In this document: one piece after another, positions 1 to 5,610 of the stretch | How the letters are laid out: each line of letters begins with the position of its first letter | Numbering within the stretch: the stretch's first letter is position 1 | From: UBA993 sp964436815 | Lineage (GTDB): Bacteria; Bacillota; Dethiobacteria; DTU022 | Length of the DNA stretch: 5,610 bases | Direction: 5' to 3' | Assembly (NCBI GenBank): GCA_964436815.1 | Contig: CAYTER010000085.1 | Location: forward strand, 1-5,610 | Program-made: the position numbers and the translations under genes | The notes under the pieces: generated by a model | Told to the model about the DNA's origin: nothing | The model's input: only the letters and a program-made list of their open reading frames with translations | The model's database searches: none

Positions 1-63
1 TCAAATTAAAAAGCGAGGGCATTTATAGATACAGTTTATTATTTTTTTGAGCAGGAAGGATTA

Positions 64-93
64 TTGACCGGTATGTCGAAGTGAAATTATGAA
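64..93 (+). promoter_or_regulatory. Candidate sigma-A type promoter for the grd operon
   Basis: TTGACC at 64-69 matches the -35 consensus at five of six bases. TATGAA at 88-93 matches the -10 consensus at four of six, with an 18-base spacer. Transcription would start near base 100, just ahead of the first paired base of the riboswitch (106), which is the expected place for a leader RNA promoter. The -10 match is only moderate and I infer the promoter mainly from its position. The AT-rich stretch upstream (1-63) could act as an UP element; nothing else is recognisable there. Confidence 0.45.
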
Positions 94-105
94 CAAGGAT
101 AAACA

Positions 106-304
106 GCGCGAATGAGCCCCGTGGGAGAGTTCCGGATTTCGGACGCCGAAGGAGCAAGCCTGCATCTGGCGGATGCAGGAGAAACTCTCAGGCTTCAGTA
201 CCATTGGGTGACGCACCTCTGGAGAGCGTCCGCTGATGCGGTGCACCGACGGGGAAAGCCTCTTAAAGATTAGGGGAGCAATCTCTCAGGTAACAGGGAC
301 AGAG
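106..304 (+). promoter_or_regulatory. Tandem (two-aptamer) glycine riboswitch
   Basis: Two glycine aptamers lie in series. Aptamer 1 (about 116-209) has a closing helix 116-124 with 201-209 (one mismatch) and P2 GAGAGT 125-130 with ACTCTC 184-189. It also has a short hairpin TCCG/CGGA (131-134 with 140-143), the conserved core GCCGAAGGAGCAA (145-157), a second hairpin 159-166 with 172-179, and the signature CTCTCAGGC (185-193). Aptamer 2 (about 217-304) has P1 CTCTG 217-221 with CAGAG 300-304, and P2 GAGAG 222-226 with CTCTC 283-287. Its hairpin is CCGC/GCGG (230-233 with 238-241), its core is CACCGACGGGGAAAG (244-258), and its signature is CTCTCAGGTAACAGGGAC (283-300). These match the glycine riboswitch family, which usually controls glycine cleavage or transport genes. 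Here it sits directly before glycine reductase genes, so glycine would induce its own catabolism. All pairings were read by eye. Confidence 0.95.
108..214 (+). other. Leader-linker kink-turn of the glycine riboswitch
   Basis: Leader bases GCG (108-110) can pair with linker bases CGC (212-214). A three-base bulge AAT (111-113) and tandem G-A bases (114-115 facing 210-211) follow. The GCCC of the aptamer 1 closing helix (116-119) then pairs with GGGT (206-209). A short helix, a three-base bulge, tandem sheared GA pairs and a second helix together make a textbook kink-turn. Such a motif is known between leader and linker in tandem glycine riboswitches, where it supports aptamer dimerisation. It also supports a transcription start upstream of base 108. 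Confidence 0.75.
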
Positions 305-338
305 TTAAAGCCGGTTGGCTTTCTCTGTCCTTTTCTAT
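297..338 (+). terminator. Riboswitch-controlled intrinsic terminator
   Basis: GGACAGAG (297-304) pairs perfectly with CTCTGTCC (323-330). AAAGCC (307-312) pairs with GGCTTT (317-322) around a GGTT loop (313-316), with TT 305-306 bulged. A T-rich run, TTTTCTATTTT, begins at 331. The 5' arm contains CAGAG (300-304), which is also the 3' strand of P1 in aptamer 2. Glycine binding, by stabilising P1, should therefore block the terminator. The predicted logic is transcription ON with glycine and termination without it. Confidence 0.88.
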
Positions 339-377
339 TTTATCGCGAACTTTTAAGGAAGGAAGGATGATCAGCTT

Positions 378-1817
378 ATGACTTATCCGGTTATCAAGGG
401 AGTATCCTACATGCTGGCCCATACCCCTGATTTGGTCGGCTACGGCTCTAAACCGACCAGGGAATTTCAGACAGATGCTGCGTTACGTGAACAGATCAAT
501 CAAAAGCTGCGCAGTTTTGAAGAGGCAAAAAAGTATGCACCCCACCAGGTCTATATCGGCAATCTAACCCCTGAGAGCTTGTGGGAAATCAAGCAGCCAT
601 GGTTTGAAAATCTGCTGGAAGATGCCTCAAGATTTGGACCATGGGGAGAGATCATGCCCCAGGACGAATTCTATGGTTATTTAAAAGTTGTTGATGAGTT
701 TGATTTAGTTTTTCTGACCAACGATTTTACAGAACAGGTAAAGGCCAGTTTGTCCGCTCACAAGCTTTTTACAGCCGAAGACGAAAAGCGGCTTGGAGCC
801 GGGGTTGAAGAGAGCCTGGTCAGGGAGAAGATCACAGCCGGGGCCTTACCGCTTCATCAAGGAGATCGCCTGGTTGGCTGTATCCAGGACGGGCACGACG
901 AAGATGACAACCTGAAGGCGCACATCCTGCTGGAGAATCTCTCCTGTAAAGCGACTGGGGTTTTAGCGATGCGCAACCTCTTTCACAGCCTTGCTATGGA
1001 CCCGGCAGAAGTTGATTATGCAATGAATTCTGGCGAAGAGGGAGTAGGCGATCGCTACCAGCGGGGCGCCGGCAACCTGGCCAAAGCGATGGCTGAAATG
1101 TCAGGGTGCATCAACAGTTCCGGCTCCGATATCAAGGCTTTCTGCTGCGGTCCTGTCCATACCATGGTATTGGCCGGCAGCCTGGTGCAATCCGGGATAT
1201 TTAATAATGTAGTGATCATCGGCGGTGGCTGCCTGGCCAAACTGGGAATGAAGATGCGCGGTCATCTTTCTAACGCAATGCCCATTTTGGAAGACGTTCT
1301 CGCTGCTTTTGCCGTTGTAATCGGACCCGATGACGGGGTTAATCCGCAGATCAGGCTCGATGTAATCGGCAAGCACGATGTGGGAGCCGGTTCATCACAG
1401 CAGGCGATCTATGAATCCCTGGTCAAAAAACCGCTCGACAAGGCAGGTTTGGCAATACCGGATATCGACAAATACTCAACGGAACTGCATAATCCGGAAA
1501 TTACCGAACCGGCAGGCAGTGGCAACGTTCCGAAAAACAATTACCGGATGATCGGCGGCCTGGCAGTGATGCAGGGGCAACTTCCCCGGGAAGAGCTCGA
1601 TAATTTCGAGAAGAGTCACGGCATGCCCGGCTACTCACCGACCCAGGGCCATATCCCTTCTGCGTTACCCTATCTTGGTCATGCCTGTAAAAAGATCCTG
1701 GATGGTGAAATTAACCGTTCCATGTTCGTTGGCAAAGGCAGTCTTTTTTTGGCAAAGATGACCAACATGTCAGACGGTATCTCGTTTATTATTGAGAAAA
1801 ATCAGGGTGTAAGTTAA
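378..1817 (+). CDS. grdC: Glycine/sarcosine/betaine reductase component C, beta subunit (GrdC)
   Basis: This 479-residue cytoplasmic protein is recognised as GrdC from its N terminus (PVIKG and HTPD, residues 4-18), the APHQVYIGNL and WGEIMPQDEFYG stretches in the first 100 residues, and a thiolase/KAS III (FabH)-like core. The core includes CCGPVH (256-261) and a glycine-rich IIGGGCLAKLG (280-290). Component C takes over the two-carbon group from selenoprotein A as an acetyl thioester and releases acetyl phosphate by phosphorolysis. In characterised systems it works together with GrdD. The length is somewhat below the roughly 510 residues that I recall for clostridial GrdC. The ATG at 378 follows a purine-rich GGAAGGA ribosome site (361-367) and is the first gene after the riboswitch terminator. 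Having grdC first is unusual, since it normally follows grdB and is followed by grdD. Here the next gene, 54 bases on, is grdA and no grdD intervenes. Confidence 0.93.
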   Translation: MTYPVIKGVSYMLAHTPDLVGYGSKPTREFQTDAALREQINQKLRSFEEAKKYAPHQVYIGNLTPESLWEIKQPWFENLLEDASRFGPWGEIMPQDEFYGYLKVVDEFDLVFLTNDFTEQVKASLSAHKLFTAEDEKRLGAGVEESLVREKITAGALPLHQGDRLVGCIQDGHDEDDNLKAHILLENLSCKATGVLAMRNLFHSLAMDPAEVDYAMNSGEEGVGDRYQRGAGNLAKAMAEMSGCINSSGSDIKAFCCGPVHTMVLAGSLVQSGIFNNVVIIGGGCLAKLGMKMRGHLSNAMPILEDVLAAFAVVIGPDDGVNPQIRLDVIGKHDVGAGSSQQAIYESLVKKPLDKAGLAIPDIDKYSTELHNPEITEPAGSGNVPKNNYRMIGGLAVMQGQLPREELDNFEKSHGMPGYSPTQGHIPSALPYLGHACKKILDGEINRSMFVGKGSLFLAKMTNMSDGISFIIEKNQGVS

Positions 1818-1871
1818 AAGCATAACTGCTTGTTCATCGATGACTGACTATCAATCAAAGGGAGTGAAACA

Positions 1872-2327
1872 ATGTTTAAGGGCAAGAAAGTACTCTGTAT
1901 CGGAGAAAGGGACGGAGTGCCCGGTAACGCAATCGCCGAATGCATAAAAACGGCCGGTGGCGAACCGGTACTCCAGCTCACCCAGTGTTTTGTCTGAACG
2001 GCGGCAGGAGCCATGGATCTGGAAGATCAGGGAATTATCAAAAAAACAGTCGAGGAACAGGAGCAACTGAGTACAGTAATGGTAGTGCTCGGCTCTCCTG
2101 ATGACAAGAGCGCTGAAATGTATGCCGAGACTGTTAAAAATGGTGATCCCACTTATGCCGGTCCATTGGCAGGAGTCTCGTTGGGGCTCCCGGTTTATCA
2201 TATCCTTGAAGACGAGGTTAAAGAGCATATTGATCCTGAAGTATACCAGCAGCAGGTTGGCATGATGGAGATGGTGCTGGATAAGGATGCGATCTGCAGT
2301 GTTGTAAAAAAAATCCGTGAAGGCTAA
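1872..2327 (+). CDS. grdA: Glycine reductase selenoprotein A (GrdA), with in-frame TGA = selenocysteine
   Basis: The full 151-residue protein is obtained only if TGA at 1995-1997 is read as selenocysteine 42. The active site then reads QCFVUTAAGAMDLE, the hallmark of GrdA, with Cys39 and Sec42 forming the redox CxxU pair. Reading frame and homology continue unbroken on both sides: ERDGVPG (12-18) before the codon, GDPTYAGPLAG (91-101) and QVGMMEMVLD (128-137) after it. GrdA is the small carrier shared by glycine, sarcosine and betaine reductases. Its selenol accepts the carboxymethyl group from component B and delivers the two-carbon unit to component C. The ATG at 1872 has an AAAGGGAG ribosome site (1857-1864). 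Length is close to the roughly 155-160 residues usual for the family. A gene finder that treats TGA as a stop would report only a 104-residue fragment from the internal Met48 (2013). Confidence 0.96.
1995..2031 (+). promoter_or_regulatory. Selenocysteine codon of grdA and candidate SECIS hairpin
   Basis: TGA at 1995-1997 encodes Sec42. Downstream, GATCT (2016-2020) can pair with AGATC (2024-2028) around a GGA triloop (2021-2023), and CC 2011-2012 could add pairing with GG 2030-2031. This is the best bacterial SECIS-like hairpin I can find by eye, but it is weak. Its loop is 24-26 bases after the TGA, further than in grdB. The selenocysteine reading itself is firm because of the protein match; the exact hairpin is not. 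Confidence 0.5.
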
Positions 2328-2410
2328 TTGATTTTTGGATTAGAAGCCCGGATCTGCTAGTCAGAAGAAGCTGTCTGGTCCAGGAAATCATTTCCCTAAC
2401 GGGGATTACC

Positions 2411-2419
2411 AAGGTGAGG
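2411..2419 (+). promoter_or_regulatory. Ribosome binding site that supports the TTG start of grdX
   Basis: AAGGTGAGG resembles the AAGGAGG consensus and ends nine bases before TTG at 2429. No ATG or GTG in the same frame lies near enough to include the conserved N-terminal CLIITNNPLV, so this site decides the start codon. Confidence 0.65.
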
Positions 2420-2428
2420 TTGAATTAA

Positions 2429-2809
2429 TTGAGCTGCCTGATTATTACCAATAACCCTTTAGTGTCTGAGCGGTTACCTGATTTGAAGGTTCTGCGCGTC
2501 GAAGGATCGGTGCTTGATCTTTACACCCGCGTGAGAGACTTCATCCACAAGGGGCATATGTTGATCACCCACCCCCTTAGCGGTAGCCTGAAACCGGGTA
2601 AGATCCCTTATAAATCAGTGGTGCTGACCGGAGAAAGCCAGAGTCTGGATCTGCAATCCATGCAACTGATTGAGAGCAGTATGGAAGCTTACCATAAAAC
2701 TTTTCGGGATATTCACTTAGACCTGGCGGAAGAAATGCTTGATGATTACGCAGCTGTCGATTTATCACACCTGGAAGCGGCTTTGGATGGCTTAAATAAC
2801 CGGTTATAA
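2429..2809 (+). CDS. grdX: GrdX family protein, function unknown
   Basis: The 126-residue soluble protein is recognised as GrdX by its N-terminal IITNNPLV (5-12) and its central block DFIHKGHMLITHPLSGSLKP (37-56), followed by PYKSVVLTG (60-68). No signal peptide or membrane segment is visible. GrdX proteins occur with glycine and betaine reductase operons, and I know of no established biochemical role. In several clostridial clusters grdX leads the operon, but here it lies between grdA (101 bases upstream) and grdE (49 bases downstream). The start is TTG, chosen from the ribosome site at 2411-2419. The 101-base gap before it is the longest in the operon after the leader; it holds only weak hairpins and no T-run terminator, so read-through from grdA is likely. 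Confidence 0.9.
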   Translation: MSCLIITNNPLVSERLPDLKVLRVEGSVLDLYTRVRDFIHKGHMLITHPLSGSLKPGKIPYKSVVLTGESQSLDLQSMQLIESSMEAYHKTFRDIHLDLAEEMLDDYAAVDLSHLEAALDGLNNRL

Positions 2810-2810
2810 T
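2783..2810 (+). promoter_or_regulatory. Possible weak internal promoter and 12-base palindrome at the end of grdX
   Basis: A perfect -10 hexamer TATAAT lies at 2805-2810, overlapping the grdX stop codon, with a poor -35 candidate TTGGAT (2783-2788) and a 16-base spacer. The -10 overlaps a perfect palindrome, ATAACCGGTTAT (2796-2807). Transcripts would start near 2817, upstream of the grdE ribosome site. A chance match in AT-rich sequence is quite possible. Confidence 0.22.
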
Positions 2811-2858
2811 GACAATTTTAGTTTTACGTCTGATCTTTCACGAGAGGAGGAAGAGAAT

Positions 2859-4145
2859 ATGCGTCTTGAGTTGGGTAAGTTGACCATATCTGACATCAGG
2901 TTTGGCGAAAAAACAGAGATTAAAGACCAGGTGCTTTTCGTTGACAAAGATGAGTTAATTGAAATTCTTTCAGAAGATCCCAATGTAGCCCAGGTAGATC
3001 TAGATTTGGCCAAACCCGGTGAGGATGTAAGGATTATTCCCGTAAAAGATGTTATCGAGCCGAGAATTAAGGTTGACGGTCCGGGTGAAGTCTTCCCCGG
3101 TTTTATTGGCAGTCTGGATACTGTAGGCAGTGGTCGCACCCTGGTTCTCTCCGGAATGGCAGTGGTAACGACAGGAGATATTGTCGGTTTCCAGGAAGGA
3201 ATCATTGACATGAGCGGCCCTGGAGCCGAGTATACCCCTTTTTCCAAGACTCTAAACCTTGTCGTTACGATCACCCCGGTTGAAGCGCTGGCTCAGCACA
3301 AGCACGAGCAGGCCGTCAGGATGGCCGGACTGAGAGCAGCTGCCTATCTTGGCCATGCCGGTAAAGATCTGGAGCCTGATCAGGTTGCAGTCTTTGAATT
3401 GGGTTCACTTCAGAAAAGTGCGGCCGGGCATCCCGATTTACCGAAAGTGGTTTACCTATACATGCTGCAAACACAGGGTCTTTTACATGATACCTACGTC
3501 TATGGTGTTGATGCAAAGAAAATCCTGCCCAGTTTAATCAGCCCGACAGAAATTATGGATGGGGCCATAGTAAGCGGTAATTGTGTTTCCGCCTGTGATA
3601 AGAATACTACCTATCATCACCAGAATAACCCTGTTATTGAAGCGCTGTTTCAGAGCCACGGAAAAGAGCTGTGTTTTTTAGGTGTTGTCATCAGCAATGA
3701 AAATGTTACCCTCGCAGACAAGGAGCGATCATCGAGCTATGCGGCGAAACTGGTAAAAATGATCGGTGCGGACGGGGCCATTGTTTCCGAAGAAGGATTT
3801 GGCAATCCCGATACAGACCTGATTATGAACTGCCGAAAACTCGAGGAGTTAGGGGTAAAAACAGTGTTGATTACCGATGAATATGCAGGACGTGACGGAG
3901 CGTCTCAGTCATTGGCTGATGCTACATCCCATGCTGATGCGGTTGTCAGCGTCGGTAACGCCAACGAGGTCATTGAGCTCCCCGCTTGCAGTAAAGTGAT
4001 TGGCAACCTAAAAACTGCAGAAATAATTGCCGGTGGATTTGATGGGGCGCTTAACCCGGACGGCAGTTTAAAGGTTGAGATTCAAGCTATTACCGGTTCA
4101 ACCAATGAGTTGGGCTTTAGTAAACTCAGGGGAATGGGACTTTAA
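2859..4145 (+). CDS. grdE: Glycine reductase component B proprotein (GrdE), pyruvoyl-forming
   Basis: This 428-residue protein matches GrdE along its length: the MRLELG start, PGEDVRIIPVKDVIEPR (53-69), VVTTGDIVGFQEGIIDMSGPG (102-122) and the strongly conserved GNCVSACDKNTTYHH region (240-254). It is made as a precursor that in known family members splits itself before a cysteine into two chains (here 1-241 and 242-428). The new N-terminal cysteine is converted to a pyruvoyl group, which binds the amino group of glycine as a Schiff base. With GrdB it forms the substrate-specific component B. The paralogues GrdG (sarcosine) and GrdI (betaine) share this layout. I favour glycine because of overall resemblance to GrdE and the glycine riboswitch upstream. 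The ATG at 2859 has a strong GAGGAGG site (2844-2850). grdB begins 34 bases after its TAA stop. Confidence 0.94.
   Translation: MRLELGKLTISDIRFGEKTEIKDQVLFVDKDELIEILSEDPNVAQVDLDLAKPGEDVRIIPVKDVIEPRIKVDGPGEVFPGFIGSLDTVGSGRTLVLSGMAVVTTGDIVGFQEGIIDMSGPGAEYTPFSKTLNLVVTITPVEALAQHKHEQAVRMAGLRAAAYLGHAGKDLEPDQVAVFELGSLQKSAAGHPDLPKVVYLYMLQTQGLLHDTYVYGVDAKKILPSLISPTEIMDGAIVSGNCVSACDKNTTYHHQNNPVIEALFQSHGKELCFLGVVISNENVTLADKERSSSYAAKLVKMIGADGAIVSEEGFGNPDTDLIMNCRKLEELGVKTVLITDEYAGRDGASQSLADATSHADAVVSVGNANEVIELPACSKVIGNLKTAEIIAGGFDGALNPDGSLKVEIQAITGSTNELGFSKLRGMGL
3579..3584 (+). other. Predicted GrdE self-cleavage site (Asn241-Cys242)
   Basis: AAT TGT encodes Asn241-Cys242 in the conserved GNCVSACDKNT segment. 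In characterised GrdE proteins the chain is cut before the corresponding cysteine and that cysteine becomes the pyruvoyl cofactor; the residue number, as I recall it, is also 242. The site is intact, so processing should be normal. Confidence 0.82.
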
Positions 4146-4179
4146 TGCTGATACTGCAATTGTGGAAAGGAGGTTTATC

Positions 4180-5499
4180 ATGACTGATCATAATAAATTG
4201 CGGGTCGTCCATTATCTCAATCAATTTTTTGGACAAATTGGTGGAGAAGAGATGGCTGGTGCAAAACCCCAGGTTAAGCCCGGCCCGGTTGGTCCGGGAC
4301 TGGCTCTTCAACAAGCTTTGGGGGCTAGAGGCGAAGTTGTTGCTACAGTTATCTGTGGAGACAACTATGTGGGCGATAACCTGGAACAAGCCAGGCATGA
4401 AATACTGGAACTGATCAAACAGCAGAAACCGGATGTTCTCGTGGCTGGTCCGGCTTTTAATGCCGGCAGATATGGGATGGCCTGCGGCATAATCGGCCAG
4501 GCTGTGGCCCAGGAGCTATCTTTGCCGGTAGTCACCGGTATGTACAAGGAGAACCCGGGTGTAGAGATTTACCGCAAAGACCTCTATATCATTGCTACTG
4601 AAGATTCTGCGAGAGGCATGAGAGAAGCGGTTCCTGCCATGGTTGCCCTGCTGTTTAAACTAGTGCAGGGGGAACCAATCGGCTCTCCGGAAGAAGAAGG
4701 CTATCTGCCACGCGGGATCAGGTTTAATACTTTTGCGGAAGAAAATGGGGCGCAGAGGGCTGTGCAGATGCTTATTGCCAAACTCAAAGGTGAGCCCTTT
4801 ACTACAGAATTACCGATGCCTGATTTTGACCGCGTTGTTCCCAATGCTCCGGTAACCAATATGAGTAAAGCTAAAGTTGCCTTAGTCACATCCGGAGGGA
4901 TAGTGCCAAAGGGTAATCCCGATCGAATCGAATCATCAAGCGCGTCAAAGTATGGCAAATACAGCCTGGAAGGGTTAAATGATCTTACCTCGGCTACACA
5001 TGAAACAGCTCACGGTGGCTATGACCCGGTTTACGCCAACCAGGATCCGGACAGAGTTTTACCGCTTGATGTAATGCGGGATATGGTGCATAAAGGTATT
5101 ATCGGCAGCTTGCATTCATTTCATTACGCAACCGTCGGTAACGGTACTTCTGTCGCGAATGCTGCCAAATATGGCGCTTCCATCGCTGATGATCTGAAAG
5201 AAGCCGGGGTAGATGCAGTCATCCTTACTTCTACGTGAGGAACCTGCACTCGCTGCGGTGCAGCGATGGTTAAAGAAATTGAAAAAGCAGGCTTACCGGT
5301 AGTCCATGTTTGCACAGTGGTTCCGATATCACTTACCGTTGGCGCAAACCGCATTGTACCAGCAGTCGCTATTCCTCATCCGCTGGGCAATCCAGAGCTT
5401 CCTCCTGCTGAAGAGAAAGAGCTTCGGTCTGCGCTGGTTGAAAAGGCGCTTAAGGCTCTGCAAACTGAAGTTGACGGCCAGACTGTTTTTGATAAATAA
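4180..5499 (+). CDS. grdB: Glycine reductase component B selenoprotein (GrdB), with in-frame TGA = selenocysteine
   Basis: With TGA 5236-5238 read as selenocysteine 353, the protein is 439 residues, near the usual 436 or so. The site reads LTSTUGTCTRCGA, the UxxCxxC motif of GrdB (Sec353, Cys356, Cys359). Other family marks are LRVVHYLNQFFGQIGGEE near the N terminus, AGPAFNAGRYG in the first third, VTSGGIVPKGNPDRIESSSA around residue 240, HETAHGGYDPVY (274-285), and VPISLTVGANRIVPA and AIPHPLG after the Sec. GrdB joins processed GrdE in component B, and its selenol takes part in cleaving the C-N bond of pyruvoyl-bound glycine. The start at 4180 is chosen for its AAAGGAGGT site (4166-4174) and homology. 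The longer reading frame from 4075 runs into grdE and has no matching N terminus. Gene finders reading TGA as a stop would end the protein at 352 residues and lose the catalytic motif. Confidence 0.96.
5236..5265 (+). promoter_or_regulatory. Selenocysteine codon and SECIS hairpin of grdB
   Basis: TGA at 5236-5238 encodes Sec353. CGCTGC (5251-5256) pairs perfectly with GCAGCG (5260-5265) around a GGT loop that lies 19-21 bases after the TGA. As I recall the E. coli fdhF element, its GGU loop lies at the same distance. An alternative hairpin, CTGCAC (5244-5249) with GTGCAG (5258-5263), is mutually exclusive with it. Either could be the signal read by the selenocysteine elongation factor SelB. 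Confidence 0.72.
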
Positions 5500-5567
5500 T
5501 AAGTTTAGATTAGGACTGAGAGCTTTAAAAATTTTCCATTTGCAATAAAATGGGAGGAGGTGCGATT

Positions 5568-5610
5568 ATGCTGGAGATTTATATCAAAGATGGTTGCCCT
5601 TATTGTGAAA
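5568..5610 (+). CDS. Glutaredoxin/thioredoxin-like protein, 5' end only
   Basis: Only 14 codons are inside the window: MLEIYIKDGCPYCE. A short beta strand followed by a CPYC redox motif (residues 10-13) is typical of glutaredoxin-like thiol-disulfide proteins of the thioredoxin fold. The ATG at 5568 follows a very strong GGGAGGAGGTG site (5552-5562). An in-frame ATG at 5550 would place that site inside the gene and is less likely. The gene starts 68 bases after grdB in the same direction, with no clear terminator between, so it probably belongs to the operon. Glycine reductase needs a dithiol donor, normally thioredoxin with thioredoxin reductase. A role for this protein in that supply is inference. 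Its length and true family cannot be judged here. Confidence 0.72.
   Translation, partial: MLEIYIKDGCPYCE

Noticed and set aside
61..246. Reverse-strand 61-residue reading frame
   Set aside because: It lies across the highly structured riboswitch, which fully explains the conservation of this region.
1851..2228. Reverse-strand 125-residue reading frame
   Set aside because: It is a shadow of grdA on the other strand, with no recognisable product.
2013..2327. Independent 104-residue gene starting at ATG 2013
   Set aside because: It is the C-terminal part of grdA after the Sec codon. The frame and homology extend upstream through the TGA to ATG 1872, which has its own ribosome site.
2383..2405. 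Possible terminator or attenuator between grdA and grdX (GGAAA-TCA-TTTCC and CCC/GGG hairpins)
   Set aside because: The stems are short, mutually overlapping and not followed by a T run.
2804..3274. Reverse-strand 156-residue reading frame
   Set aside because: It is serine- and threonine-rich low-complexity translation antisense to grdE; the sense frame is clearly the gene.
4075..4179. N-terminal extension of grdB overlapping the end of grdE
   Set aside because: The residues do not resemble GrdB, and ATG 4180 has a strong AAAGGAGGT site and the family N terminus.
5306..5548. Forward 80-residue reading frame in another frame
   Set aside because: It overlaps the C-terminal part of grdB, which has strong family motifs in its own frame.
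5536..5553. CCATTT/AAATGG hairpin before the CPYC gene
   Set aside because: It is a six-pair, mostly A-T stem with no T run. It barely touches the ribosome site, so neither terminator nor translational control is supported.

Overview
This window is a glycine reductase (grd) operon from an anaerobic, selenium-using bacterium. It is most likely a member of the Firmicutes (class Clostridia); the species cannot be named from the sequence. The case rests on five recognisable grd genes in one direction, two of them with in-frame TGA codons that must be read as selenocysteine. The genes are preceded by strong AGGAGG-type ribosome binding sites and by a tandem glycine riboswitch. All five complete genes end in TAA, so TGA appears in them only as a sense codon.

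Layout, left to right, all on the + strand. Bases 1-63 are AT-rich with no gene that I can see. A candidate promoter (about 64-93) is followed by a two-aptamer glycine riboswitch (106-304), including a leader-linker kink-turn, and an intrinsic terminator (297-338). The terminator competes with the closing helix of aptamer 2, which gives a glycine-ON switch. Then come grdC (378-1817, component C beta subunit), grdA (1872-2327, selenoprotein A, Sec at residue 42), grdX (2429-2809, TTG start, unknown function), grdE (2859-4145, component B proprotein, predicted cleavage before Cys242 to form a pyruvoyl group) and grdB (4180-5499, component B selenoprotein, Sec at residue 353). The window ends in the first 14 codons of a CPYC glutaredoxin/thioredoxin-like protein (from 5568).

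How the parts work together, from what is known of the family: GrdE and GrdB form substrate-specific component B, which binds glycine through the pyruvoyl group. The carboxymethyl group passes to the selenocysteine of GrdA. Component C (GrdC with GrdD) takes the resulting acetyl group and releases acetyl phosphate for ATP synthesis, and a dithiol protein restores the oxidised selenoprotein. The riboswitch turns the pathway on when glycine is plentiful.

The system is a known one. The unusual points are the gene order (grdC first, grdX in the middle), the absence of grdD next to grdC, the absence of trxA/trxB inside the cluster with a CPYC redox protein at its end, and a clear selenocysteine-insertion hairpin in grdB against a weaker one in grdA. 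I found no evidence of mobile elements, CRISPR arrays, tRNA or rRNA.
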